Under the pieces are notes generated by a model. It saw only the letters and a program-made list of their open reading frames with translations. It was not told the origin of the DNA and ran no database searches. A DNA stretch of 64,000 nt from CAVVDT01 sp963747005 (lineage in GTDB: Bacteria; Pseudomonadota; Alphaproteobacteria; Rhizobiales; Aestuariivirgaceae), in the NCBI GenBank assembly GCA_963747005.1, contig CAVVDT010000004.1, positions 372,001 to 436,000 of the forward strand, in the 5' to 3' direction. Positions within the stretch are counted from its first letter, which is position 1. The number at the start of each line of letters is the position of its first letter. The position numbers were made by a program, and so were the translations under genes. This document shows positions 8,104 to 15,409 of this stretch, in pieces.

Positions 8104-9345
8104 ATGGAAAGCACTGTCCACGCCGCCAAGCGCACCCCCGGCGCCGGTCTGAAGGATTTCGAGGCTCAGATCGACATGGCCCGCATGCGGCAATATCGCC
8201 TCGCCCGGGTGCGCGGCGAACTCGAGCGCCGCGACATCGGCGCCTGCCTGCTCTACGACATGGCGAACATCCGCTATGCCACCGGCACCCGCTCCATGGC
8301 GGTGTTCACCGGCCATTACCCGACACGCTATGCCTTCGTGGCGGCCGCGGGACCAGTCATCCTGTTCGATGCCGAGTCCGGTTCCTTGCGCGACTGGCTA
8401 CCCGAAACCGTCGATGAAATCCGCCCGCCGAGGAACTGGTACTACGAGGCCAATGGCGACAGGGTGGCCGATGCCGCAAAGCCTTGGGCGGCGGAGATCG
8501 ACGCCCTCATACGCCAGCATTGCGGCACAAACCGGCGCCTCGGTATCGACCGGCTGGGCGCCATGGGATTTCTGCCCCTGCACGCGCTCGGCATCGAGAT
8601 CGCCGACGGACAGGCAGTGCTCGAGGCAGCGCGCGCCATCAAGTCGGCAGACGAGATCGGATGCATGTCGGTTGCCGTCTCGGTGTGCGAGGCCGGCGTT
8701 GCGGCCATGCGCGAGGCGCTGAGGCCGGGCATCTCGGAACAGGGCCTGTGGGCCATCATGGCCGACGTCAACCATCGCCATGGCGGAGAATGGATGGAAA
8801 CCCGGCTCCTGACGTCGGGCGGCCGCACCAACCCCTGGTACCGGGAATGCGGCGAAAAGCTCATCCGCGCCGGCGATCTGGTGGCCTTCGACACCGACAT
8901 GATCGGCCCCTTCGGCTATTGCTGCGACATGTCGCGCACTTTCCATTGCGGGCCAGGCAGGCCGAGCGACGAGCAGCGCCGGCTCTACTCGCTGGCGCGC
9001 CAGCAGATCGAGCACAACATCGACATGCTGAAGCCTGGCATCAGCTTTCGCGAATTGAGCGACCACACTTTCAAGGTGCCGGAGGACTATCTAGTCCAAC
9101 GCTATTCGGTGATCATGCACGGCGTCGGCCTGGTTGACGAATACCCCGATATCGTCCATCCGCTCGACTGGAACGAGCACACCGCCGACGGGATGGTCGA
9201 GGAAAACATGACCTTGTGCGTGGAAAGCTATATCGGCGCGGTCGGCGGGGCCGAGGGCGTCAAGCTGGAGGAACAGGTCCTGGTGACGGCGCACGGTGTC
9301 GAGCGCCTCTCCACCTTTCCCTTCGAGGACGAACTGACGATCTGA
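8104..9345 (+). CDS. M24-family metalloprotein, DddP-like (DMSP lyase or related hydrolase)
   Basis: This 413-residue protein has the creatinase-type N domain (about residues 20-165) and pita-bread M24 catalytic domain (about 175-413). Visible metal ligands are D263, D265, D275, H339, E374 and E389. From memory, the metal site of Ruegeria lacuscaerulei DddP is D295, D297, D307, H371, E406 and E421 with catalytic Y366 and D377. Adding 32 to the residues here reproduces all six spacings, and Y334 and D345 also match. That favours a DddP-like enzyme, which cleaves dimethylsulfoniopropionate to DMS and acrylate. Ectoine hydrolase (DoeA-like) or Xaa-Pro hydrolase activity remains possible, since the ligand set is common to M24. 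True creatinase is less likely because it has lost most ligands. It sits 11 bp after the mttB-like gene. Confidence 0.75.
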   Translation: MESTVHAAKRTPGAGLKDFEAQIDMARMRQYRLARVRGELERRDIGACLLYDMANIRYATGTRSMAVFTGHYPTRYAFVAAAGPVILFDAESGSLRDWLPETVDEIRPPRNWYYEANGDRVADAAKPWAAEIDALIRQHCGTNRRLGIDRLGAMGFLPLHALGIEIADGQAVLEAARAIKSADEIGCMSVAVSVCEAGVAAMREALRPGISEQGLWAIMADVNHRHGGEWMETRLLTSGGRTNPWYRECGEKLIRAGDLVAFDTDMIGPFGYCCDMSRTFHCGPGRPSDEQRRLYSLARQQIEHNIDMLKPGISFRELSDHTFKVPEDYLVQRYSVIMHGVGLVDEYPDIVHPLDWNEHTADGMVEENMTLCVESYIGAVGGAEGVKLEEQVLVTAHGVERLSTFPFEDELTI

Positions 9346-9383
9346 TGCGCCATGCCGCGACCTGACGAGAAAGGGATTTACCG

Positions 9384-10304
9384 ATGACCACTGCCCCGGA
9401 AAAATTTTGCGGCGTGCTGGTGCCCGCCCTGACACCTTTCAAGGCAGACCTCGCGCCCGATGCGGCGCGCTTTGCGAAGCTGTGCCGCTGGCTGCTGGCG
9501 GAAGGCGCAGCGGGCCTTGCCGTCTTCGGCACCACCAGCGAAGGCAATTCGCTCGCTGTGGCGGAACGCAACCGGCTCCTCGATCACCTGACCGGCGAAG
9601 GCATACCCGCCGCCCGGCTGATGCCGGGGACCGGGGCCTGCGCCGTGCCCGATGCGGTCGAGATGACCCGCCATGCCGTCGAACTGGGCGCCGGGGGCGT
9701 GCTGGTGCTGCCGCCGTTCTATTACAAGAACCAGTCGGACGACGGGTTCTTTGCCTATTTCTCCGAGATCATCCAGCGCGTCGGCGATGCGCGGCTCAAG
9801 CTCTATCTCTATCACTTCCCGCAGATGTCGGCGGCCCCCATTTCGCTGGCGCTGATAGGGCGGCTGAGCAAGGCCTACCCTCAAACCATCGCCGGGCTGA
9901 AGGATTCTTCCGGCGACTGGGAGGGCACCAAACGCATGATTGCCGAATTCCCCGATCTCGCCATCTTCCCCTCTTCCGAATCGCGGCTCATGGAAGGCCT
10001 GTCACTGGGCGCGGCGGGCTGCATCTCGGCCACCGCCAACATCCAGCCCGGCGCCATCGCCCGCCTCATTGCCGCCCATGGCAGCGATGCAGCCGACGGC
10101 TGGCACCAGCGCATCTCCACAGTGCGCGCCGTGGTGGAAGCCTATCCGCTGGTCGCCGCGCTCAAGGCGATCATGGCGCGCGAAACCGGCGACAAGGGCT
10201 GGCTCCAGACCCGCCCGCCGGTCACGCCTTTGACTGAAGCGCGCTCCAGCGAATTGCTGTCAGCCCTCGATGCCACCGGATCGTTCGATGCCGTTCGGCT
10301 GTGA
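9384..10304 (+). CDS. DapA/NanA-family class I aldolase or lyase
   Basis: This 306-residue TIM barrel belongs to the dihydrodipicolinate synthase/N-acetylneuraminate lyase family. Visible family marks are the GTTSEG loop (about residues 50-55), the catalytic Tyr in LYLYHFPQ, and the Schiff-base Lys in IAGLKDSSGD near residue 173. It therefore forms or breaks a C-C bond with a pyruvate-type 2-oxo acid. It is unlikely to be the housekeeping DapA, because it sits last in a methylated-onium catabolic operon, 38 bp after the M24 gene. A role in breaking down the carbon skeleton of the substrate, or in removing a reactive aldehyde, is inferred. The ATG is preceded by AGAAAGGGA. Confidence 0.85.
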   Translation: MTTAPEKFCGVLVPALTPFKADLAPDAARFAKLCRWLLAEGAAGLAVFGTTSEGNSLAVAERNRLLDHLTGEGIPAARLMPGTGACAVPDAVEMTRHAVELGAGGVLVLPPFYYKNQSDDGFFAYFSEIIQRVGDARLKLYLYHFPQMSAAPISLALIGRLSKAYPQTIAGLKDSSGDWEGTKRMIAEFPDLAIFPSSESRLMEGLSLGAAGCISATANIQPGAIARLIAAHGSDAADGWHQRISTVRAVVEAYPLVAALKAIMARETGDKGWLQTRPPVTPLTEARSSELLSALDATGSFDAVRL

Positions 10305-10369
10305 CAGGGGCTGAGCGGCCACGCCAACCCCATCATTTGTGACGTGTAGCGCGTTTCCGCGTTGCCAAC

Positions 10370-10379
10370 TGTGATCACA
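10370..10379. promoter_or_regulatory. TGTGATCACA palindrome, candidate GntR operator 3
   Basis: This is the third perfect copy of the palindrome found in the gntR gap. It lies 101 bp upstream of the cupin TTG start, in the 175-bp gap after the aldolase gene. It suggests that the cupin is a separate unit under the same regulator. Confidence 0.55.
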
Positions 10380-10479
10380 CCTTGTAGGGTCGCGCGGTTA
10401 CCACAACTCGTGCCGGCTAACGCTGCAGCGCACTCGCGCCATCACACTGAAATTTCCCTCAAACCGCAACGAGGCGACC

Positions 10480-10893
10480 TTGCCACAGCCCACTCTTTAC
10501 AAGTTCGACGACATCAAGCCGCGCCTCGATTCATTGCCCGAGGGCAAGTCGTACATCAAGGCTTGGGTTTCGACCCACAACAGCACCTCGATGACCGGCG
10601 GGCTGAATTTCCTCAACAAAGCCTCCATTCCCTGGCACCTGACGGTGGATGAAATCGTCTACTGCCTGTCGGGCATATTCCGGCTGGTGGTGGAAAACGA
10701 CGACGGCAGCGAGGAGCGCTACACGCTGCAGCCGGGCGATGTGATCTGGATGCCGAAAGGCATGCACATCCGCTATGAAAGCGACGGCAAGTGCGCGATC
10801 TTCTATGCGGTCCATCCTGTCGACTGGAAAGCCCGGCAAGGCATCACCTTCGTGCCCGGCGTCGATCCCGACGATCCCGTCAAACCGCGATAA
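10480..10893 (+). CDS. Small cupin protein, EutQ-like
   Basis: This 137-residue single-domain cupin starts at a TTG, with GAGG five bases upstream. Cupin motif 1 is represented by PWHLTVDEIVYCLSG and motif 2 by PGDVIWMPKGMHIRY. The first motif has one His where metal cupins have HxH, and it resembles the WxLTxDExxY pattern of EutQ-type proteins. A full four-ligand metal site is therefore not evident. That argues against the cupin DMSP lyases (DddL, DddQ, DddW, DddK), which have two His in motif 1. The upstream TGTGATCACA ties it to the methylated-onium regulon. Its function is unknown; a sensor, storage or auxiliary sugar/amine-binding role is possible. Confidence 0.75.
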   Translation: MPQPTLYKFDDIKPRLDSLPEGKSYIKAWVSTHNSTSMTGGLNFLNKASIPWHLTVDEIVYCLSGIFRLVVENDDGSEERYTLQPGDVIWMPKGMHIRYESDGKCAIFYAVHPVDWKARQGITFVPGVDPDDPVKPR

Positions 10894-11062
10894 TCCCCCG
10901 TCACCGTGGGCGAGGCGGGCAATCCCTCTGTCTTGCAGCATAGTTGACCGTGTCGACAGTCTGTCGCTTCGGTTGCCCGCTACTGTCCTCGCGCCGGCGA
11001 TTCGCGCGGCAGCATGGGGGCTTTGTCGCGAACCAAAGGCATGAGATGAATGGGTCGTGACC

Positions 11063-11076
11063 CCGATCCAGATCAA
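11063..11076. promoter_or_regulatory. Weak FNR/FixK-type box before the N-ATPase operon
   Basis: The sequence CCGAT-CCAG-ATCAA matches TTGAT-N4-ATCAA in eight of ten positions; its right half is perfect. It ends 86 bp before the chosen atpD start, in a 269-bp gap (10894-11162) with no other gene. It is weak alone and gains weight from similar boxes elsewhere in the window. Confidence 0.35.
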
Positions 11077-11162
11077 GGTGGCCTCGAATCCGGCCGAAGA
11101 TGATACGCTCGGCTTTCGTTCAACGGCCAAAACAACGACACTTGAGCCACATCGCAACGCCA

Positions 11163-12575
11163 ATGCAGTCAACGGACGCCCATAGCGGCGAGATCGTTGC
11201 CATCGAGGGCACCATCGTCGATGCCCGGTTTGCCGGCGCCATGCCGCAGATCGGCGCCGTTCTCGATGGGGGCGAGGCAGGCGACGTCATCATCGAGGTC
11301 TCCGACATCGTCAGCGAACACGTGGTGCGCGGTCTCGTTCTCAAATCATCCGAGGCTCTCGACCTCGGCATGCCGGTGCGCGACACCGCTCAGCCCCTTC
11401 TGGTGCCGGTGGGTCCGGGGGTTCTGGGGCGCATGCTCAACATGTTCGGTCAGCCCATCGACGGCCGGGGCGACCTCGCCCAGGTCCGGAACTGGCCTGT
11501 CCGCCGCCCGACGGTATCGCTCGCCCGGCGCACCACCGGCGCCGGCGTGTTCCGTACCGGCATCAAGGCCATCGACCTCCTGGCGCCCATCGAAAGAGGC
11601 GGCAAGGCAGGCCTGTTCGGTGGCGCGGGGGTCGGCAAGACCGTGCTGATCACCGAGATGATCCACAACATGGTGGCCGAATACGAAGGCGTGTCGCTGT
11701 TCTGCGGCATCGGCGAGCGTTGCCGCGAGGCCGAGGAACTGTACCGCGAGATGCAGCGCACCAAGGTGCTGGATCATTCCGTCATGGTGTTCGGCCAGAT
11801 GAACGAGGCGCCGGGCGTGCGCTTTCGGGTCGGCCACACGGCGCTCACCATGGCGGAATATTTCCGCGACGTCATGAACCGCGACGTCCTGGTGCTCATC
11901 GACAATATCTTCCGCTTCGTGCAGGCCGGCTCGGAGGTCTCGGGACTGCTCGGTCGCATCCCCTCGCGGGTCGGTTACCAGCCGACCCTCGGCACCGAAC
12001 TTGCCGAACTGGAAGAGCGTATCTGCAACACCTCGGCCGGTTCCATGACCTCCATCCAGGCGGTCTACGTCCCTGCCGACGATTTCACCGACCCCGCCGC
12101 CACCCACACCTTCGCCCATCTTTCGGCCGCCGTGGTGCTGTCGCGCAAGCGCGCCAGCCAGGGGCTGTTCCCGGCCGTCGACCCGTTGCAGTCGTCATCC
12201 AAGATGCTGTCGCCGGCAACCGTCGGCGAGCGCCATTACCGCATCGCTCAAGGGGTGCGGACGGCACTGGCGGAATACGATGAACTGAAAGACATCATCG
12301 CCATGCTCGGCATGGCCGAATTGTCGGTGGGCGATCGTGCGACGGTTTCCAAGGCGCGCCGCCTCGAACGCTTCCTCACCCAGCCGTTCTTTTCCACCGA
12401 GCAGTTCACCGGCCACCCCGGCCGCCTGGTGCCGCTGGAAGATGCCCTGGACGGCGCCGAGCGCATCCTGAGCGGCGAATTTGCCGACCGCCCCGAGAGC
12501 GACTTCTACATGATCGGCGGCCTTGGCGACCTCAAGGCAACAAAGACCCCGGCAACGCGAGGCGGCAATGGCTGA
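11163..12575 (+). CDS. atpD: N-type ATPase beta subunit
   Basis: This 470-residue catalytic subunit of the F1 head has the P-loop GGAGVGKTVL, FGQMNEAPGVRFRV, and the Walker B-like DVLVLIDNIFRF. ATP hydrolysis or synthesis occurs here. The start is taken as the ATG before QSTDAHSGEIVAI, where similarity to beta subunits begins. An in-frame TTG at 11142 and ATG at 11100 are alternatives, and no site has a strong Shine-Dalgarno. The operon order beta-epsilon-Q-R-a-c-b-alpha-gamma, with no separate delta gene, is diagnostic of the laterally transferred N-ATPases rather than the housekeeping enzyme. A regular F-ATPase is expected elsewhere in the genome. Confidence 0.93.
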   Translation: MQSTDAHSGEIVAIEGTIVDARFAGAMPQIGAVLDGGEAGDVIIEVSDIVSEHVVRGLVLKSSEALDLGMPVRDTAQPLLVPVGPGVLGRMLNMFGQPIDGRGDLAQVRNWPVRRPTVSLARRTTGAGVFRTGIKAIDLLAPIERGGKAGLFGGAGVGKTVLITEMIHNMVAEYEGVSLFCGIGERCREAEELYREMQRTKVLDHSVMVFGQMNEAPGVRFRVGHTALTMAEYFRDVMNRDVLVLIDNIFRFVQAGSEVSGLLGRIPSRVGYQPTLGTELAELEERICNTSAGSMTSIQAVYVPADDFTDPAATHTFAHLSAAVVLSRKRASQGLFPAVDPLQSSSKMLSPATVGERHYRIAQGVRTALAEYDELKDIIAMLGMAELSVGDRATVSKARRLERFLTQPFFSTEQFTGHPGRLVPLEDALDGAERILSGEFADRPESDFYMIGGLGDLKATKTPATRGGNG

Positions 12576-12981
12576 GGCTCTGATGCAGCTCAGCGTCTTC
12601 ACGCCCGCCGAAACCCTCATCGAGGTCGAAGCCCGCCGCCTGACGGCACGTGGCCCCGACGGCGCCTTCGGCATCCTGCCCCATCATGTCGATATCGCCG
12701 CCGCCGTCGTTCCCGGCATCGTCGCCTATGTCGATGCCGCCGGCAGCGCGCATTATGTGGCGATCGACCATGGCGTCCTTCTGAAGGCCGGCGCACGGCT
12801 GCGCATCGCCACCCGGCGGGCGGTGGCCGGCCGCGACCTCGCCGGCCTGCGACAGGCGGTGGAAAAGGAGTTTCTCAATCTCAGCGATCTCGAGCGCGAT
12901 GCCCGGCTGGCGCTGGCCCGGCTGGAAGCGGGCGTGGTGCGGCGCTTCCTCGATCTGCAAGATTCCGGGAGGCGGTCGTGA
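12568..12981 (+). CDS. atpC: N-type ATPase epsilon subunit
   Basis: This 137-residue epsilon subunit has the N-terminal beta-sandwich (LSVFTPAETLIEVEARRLTARGPDG, GILPHHVDIAA) that couples the gamma stalk to the c ring, and a short helical C-terminus. Its ATG overlaps the atpD stop (ATGGCTGA), so the two are translationally coupled. In N-ATPase operons the epsilon gene comes second, as here. It is identified by sequence pattern and position. Confidence 0.9.
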   Translation: MAEALMQLSVFTPAETLIEVEARRLTARGPDGAFGILPHHVDIAAAVVPGIVAYVDAAGSAHYVAIDHGVLLKAGARLRIATRRAVAGRDLAGLRQAVEKEFLNLSDLERDARLALARLEAGVVRRFLDLQDSGRRS

Positions 12982-13292
12982 GCGATCCCCGCGATGACGA
13001 CGACAGGACCTTCACGCCGAGCCTGGCGGCCGATGAGATCGCCCGCGCCGCCGAGCGCCGCCTCAAGGCTGAACGCGAGCGCCGCCACGGCTTGTGGTTC
13101 GGCTTCGGCATGTTCGGCCTCGTCGGCTGGTCGGTGGCGGTTCCCGTCCTCGCGGGCATCGCTCTTGGCTGGTGGCTCGACAAGGTTGCGCCGCAGCACT
13201 TTTCCTGGACCCTGGCATTGCTGCTGGCGGGTGCCGTGCTGGGCGCCATGAATGCCTGGTTCTGGGTCAGCAAGGAAAGCCGCGATGATTGA
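12978..13292 (+). CDS. atpQ: N-type ATPase accessory membrane protein AtpQ (AtpI/Z-like)
   Basis: This 104-residue protein starts at a GTG overlapping the atpC stop (GTGA). It has an Arg/Glu-rich cytoplasmic N-terminus (residues 1-36) and two predicted membrane helices (about 38-60 and 68-90) containing WSVAVPVLAGIALGWWLD, the pattern of the AtpI/AtpZ family. AtpQ is a hallmark of N-ATPase operons and is thought to help assemble the c ring. Identification rests on position and helix pattern, since the family is short and variable. Confidence 0.82.
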   Translation: MSDPRDDDDRTFTPSLAADEIARAAERRLKAERERRHGLWFGFGMFGLVGWSVAVPVLAGIALGWWLDKVAPQHFSWTLALLLAGAVLGAMNAWFWVSKESRDD

Positions 13293-13322
13293 GGCGAGCG
13301 ATTGCCAGGCGGAGAACCGGAC

Positions 13323-13619
13323 ATGAATTCGATCACCTCCGTTGTCGTCTTCCTGCTGGCCGGCATGCTTGCCGGCGCTGCCTATCTGGGGCTCATCTGG
13401 GCATCGGTGAAGGCCGCAGCGCGCGGTGGCGGGCTGTCGCCGATCGCCGTCGGCGCGCTTGCCCGCCTCATTCTGGTGGTGGCTGTCGGCTATGCCGTCG
13501 TGACCGTCGGCGCGGGCGGCTTCGACATGCTGGCGGTGCTGGCCGGCTTCACGGCCGCCCGTTTTGCCGGCGTGGCGCTTGCCCGCAGGGGACTGCCGGC
13601 ACGCAAGGGAAAAGCCTGA
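13323..13619 (+). CDS. atpR: N-type ATPase accessory membrane protein AtpR
   Basis: This 98-residue protein has three hydrophobic helices (about residues 5-25, 42-62 and 66-84) and an Arg in ALARLILVV. AtpR proteins of N-ATPases carry a conserved membrane Arg proposed to touch the c-subunit carboxylate during assembly. The ATG is preceded by GGAG ten bases upstream; a TTG at 13302 is an alternative. Its stop overlaps the atpB start (TGATG). The gene is found only in N-type operons, so it supports the operon assignment. Confidence 0.82.
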   Translation: MNSITSVVVFLLAGMLAGAAYLGLIWASVKAAARGGGLSPIAVGALARLILVVAVGYAVVTVGAGGFDMLAVLAGFTAARFAGVALARRGLPARKGKA

Positions 13620-14350
13620 TGGACATCTCCTCCGACAGCATCATCGTCTTTACCGTCCACGGCATCGCGATCAACGCCACCATCGTGTGGACCTGGGTGG
13701 TGATGGTGCTGCTGGTCATGGCCTCGATCGCCGCCACCCGTCATCTCAAGACCGATTTCGCCCCTTCGCGCTGGCAGAATTTCCTCGAGGCGCTGATCAG
13801 CGAGGCGAGGCGCCAAATCGCCGACGTCAGCCATCACGATCCCGGCCCCTACATGCCATTCGTTGGCACCTTGTTCATCTTCATCGCGTTCTCCAACCTG
13901 CTGACCATCGTGCCCGGCTATGTGCCGCCGACCGCCTCGCTGTCGACGACAGCGGCGCTGGCCTTGTGCGTGCTGGTGGCGGTGCCGCTCTACGGCATCG
14001 CCCAGGGCGGCCTGCTGGGTTATCTGAAGAACTACGCCGAACCGACCGTCTTCATGCTGCCGTTCAATGTCATCGGTGAGTTTTCGCGCACCATCGCGCT
14101 GGCGGTGCGGCTTTACGGCAATGCCATGAGCGGCGTGGTGCTGGCCGGCGTCCTGATTGCCGTGGCACCGTTCCTGTTTCCCATCGTCCTCACCCTGCTC
14201 GGCCTGCTCACCGGCTTCATCCAGGCCTACATCTTCGCCGTTCTCGCCATGGTCTACATCGCCTCGGCCACGCGCGCGCAGCGCGGCAAGCCGACGCCAC
14301 CGGCAGAGGACGAACCCGTCCCGGCACCCACCCAGAAAGGAACTGCATAA
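13619..14350 (+). CDS. atpB: N-type ATPase subunit a
   Basis: This 243-residue integral membrane subunit has five to six hydrophobic helices. The essential Arg that faces the c ring is in the segment RTIALAVRLYGNAMSG (about residues 158-173). The Gln/polar pair on the last helix appears in GLLTGFIQAYIFAVLAMVYI. It provides the two half channels for ion access. The C-terminal ~30 residues are a Pro/Ala-rich tail. The start codon overlaps the atpR stop by one base, and the stop codon overlaps the atpE start (TAATG). Confidence 0.92.
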   Translation: MDISSDSIIVFTVHGIAINATIVWTWVVMVLLVMASIAATRHLKTDFAPSRWQNFLEALISEARRQIADVSHHDPGPYMPFVGTLFIFIAFSNLLTIVPGYVPPTASLSTTAALALCVLVAVPLYGIAQGGLLGYLKNYAEPTVFMLPFNVIGEFSRTIALAVRLYGNAMSGVVLAGVLIAVAPFLFPIVLTLLGLLTGFIQAYIFAVLAMVYIASATRAQRGKPTPPAEDEPVPAPTQKGTA

Positions 14351-14628
14351 TGGAACCCCACGTCATCATCGCGGCGGTGTCGATCATCACCGCCGGTCTC
14401 ACCATCGCCATCGGTGTCATCGGCCCGTCGTTCGGCGAGGCCCATGCCGCCGGCCGGGCGCTGGAGGCCATCGCCCGCCAGCCCGACGAGGCCAACACCA
14501 TCACCCGCACGTTGTTCGTGTCGCTGGCGATGATCGAATCGACCGCCATCTACTGCTTCGTGGTGTCGATGATCCTGATCTTCGCCAACCCCTTCTGGAA
14601 CGCCATCATGCCCAAGGTCGGAGGCTGA
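14350..14628 (+). CDS. atpE: N-type ATPase c subunit with two-carboxylate ion site
   Basis: This 92-residue hairpin of two membrane helices forms the rotor ring. Helix 2 carries E63-S64-T65 and Y68, equivalent to E65-S66-T67 and Y70 of the Na+-binding Ilyobacter c subunit. Helix 1 has E30 where the Na+ site of Ilyobacter has Q32, shown by alignment through the shared loop (AIARQPD against VARQPE). This double-carboxylate site is typical of N-ATPases. N-ATPases were first predicted to pump Na+, but the c17 ring of Burkholderia pseudomallei was reported as H+ specific (from memory), so ion choice here is uncertain. Confidence 0.93.
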   Translation: MEPHVIIAAVSIITAGLTIAIGVIGPSFGEAHAAGRALEAIARQPDEANTITRTLFVSLAMIESTAIYCFVVSMILIFANPFWNAIMPKVGG

Positions 14629-14632
14629 TCCC

Positions 14633-15409
14633 ATGCATATTGATTGGGTCACCGTCGCGGCCCAGATCGTCAATTTCCTGGTCCTCGCGTGGTTGCTGAA
14701 GCGCTTTCTGTATGGCCCCATAACCGCCGCCATGCAGCGCCGCGAGGCTGGCATCAAGGCCCGCCTTGATGCGGCCGCCGAAATGAAGGCCACAGCCGAT
14801 GCCCGCGCCGTCGAGCTCAAGGCCGAGCACCAGGAGCTTGAGGATGGCCGCCAGTCGCTGCTGGCCACCGCCCGCGCCGACGCCGATGCCTTGCGTCACA
14901 AGCTCACCGCCGAAGCCCGCAGCGAGGTCGAGGCCATGCGCCAGGCCTGGCACGGCGAACTCGACGAAGACCGGGCCGAATTCCTGGCGAGTGTTTCGCG
15001 TCAGGCCGCCTCAGGCTTCCGGCAACTGGCCGGCGATGCCCTGGCGCAACTGGCCGGTACCGATCTGGCCGACCGTTTCGCCGCCGCGTTGGCGAAGCGC
15101 CTCGACACGCTGGCCGAAGCCGACGTGGAGCGGCTTAAAAAGGCCCTGGCCGAGGCCGACGATCACCTCGTGGTGGAGGCGCCCGCCGAGCTTTCCACCG
15201 CCGCCAGGCGCCAGCTCGCCGCGGCGATCAAGAAGACCCTGGGCGCCGGCTTGCACATCGACTATGCCCAGCCCCAACCCGACCTCACCGGTATACGCTT
15301 GCGCGCCCATGGCGAGACGGTGGAATGGACGCTGGCCGAATACGTCGAGCGGTATGCCACACGCCTCACCGAAGCGTTCCCCGACGGGGCGGGAGCCAGT
15401 CTTGGCTGA
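14633..15409 (+). CDS. atpF: N-type ATPase b subunit with delta-like C-terminal part
   Basis: This 258-residue protein is longer than a normal b subunit (~160). It has an N-terminal membrane helix (about residues 5-24), a long charged coiled coil to about residue 115, and a C-terminal globular part (about 120-258) that includes LTGIRLRAHGETVEWTLAEY. The C-terminal part probably replaces the delta subunit, for which the operon has no gene. This matches known N-ATPase b subunits. It is the peripheral stalk that holds the F1 head. Its end overlaps the TTG start of atpA. Confidence 0.9.
   Translation: MHIDWVTVAAQIVNFLVLAWLLKRFLYGPITAAMQRREAGIKARLDAAAEMKATADARAVELKAEHQELEDGRQSLLATARADADALRHKLTAEARSEVEAMRQAWHGELDEDRAEFLASVSRQAASGFRQLAGDALAQLAGTDLADRFAAALAKRLDTLAEADVERLKKALAEADDHLVVEAPAELSTAARRQLAAAIKKTLGAGLHIDYAQPQPDLTGIRLRAHGETVEWTLAEYVERYATRLTEAFPDGAGASLG

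Noticed and set aside
8104..9345. M24 protein as creatinase feeding the sarcosine genes
   Set aside because: Creatinase has lost most metal ligands, while all of them are present here.
10480..10893. Cupin as a DddL/DddQ/DddW/DddK-type DMSP lyase
   Set aside because: Motif 1 lacks the HxH metal pair of those enzymes and resembles EutQ-type cupins instead.
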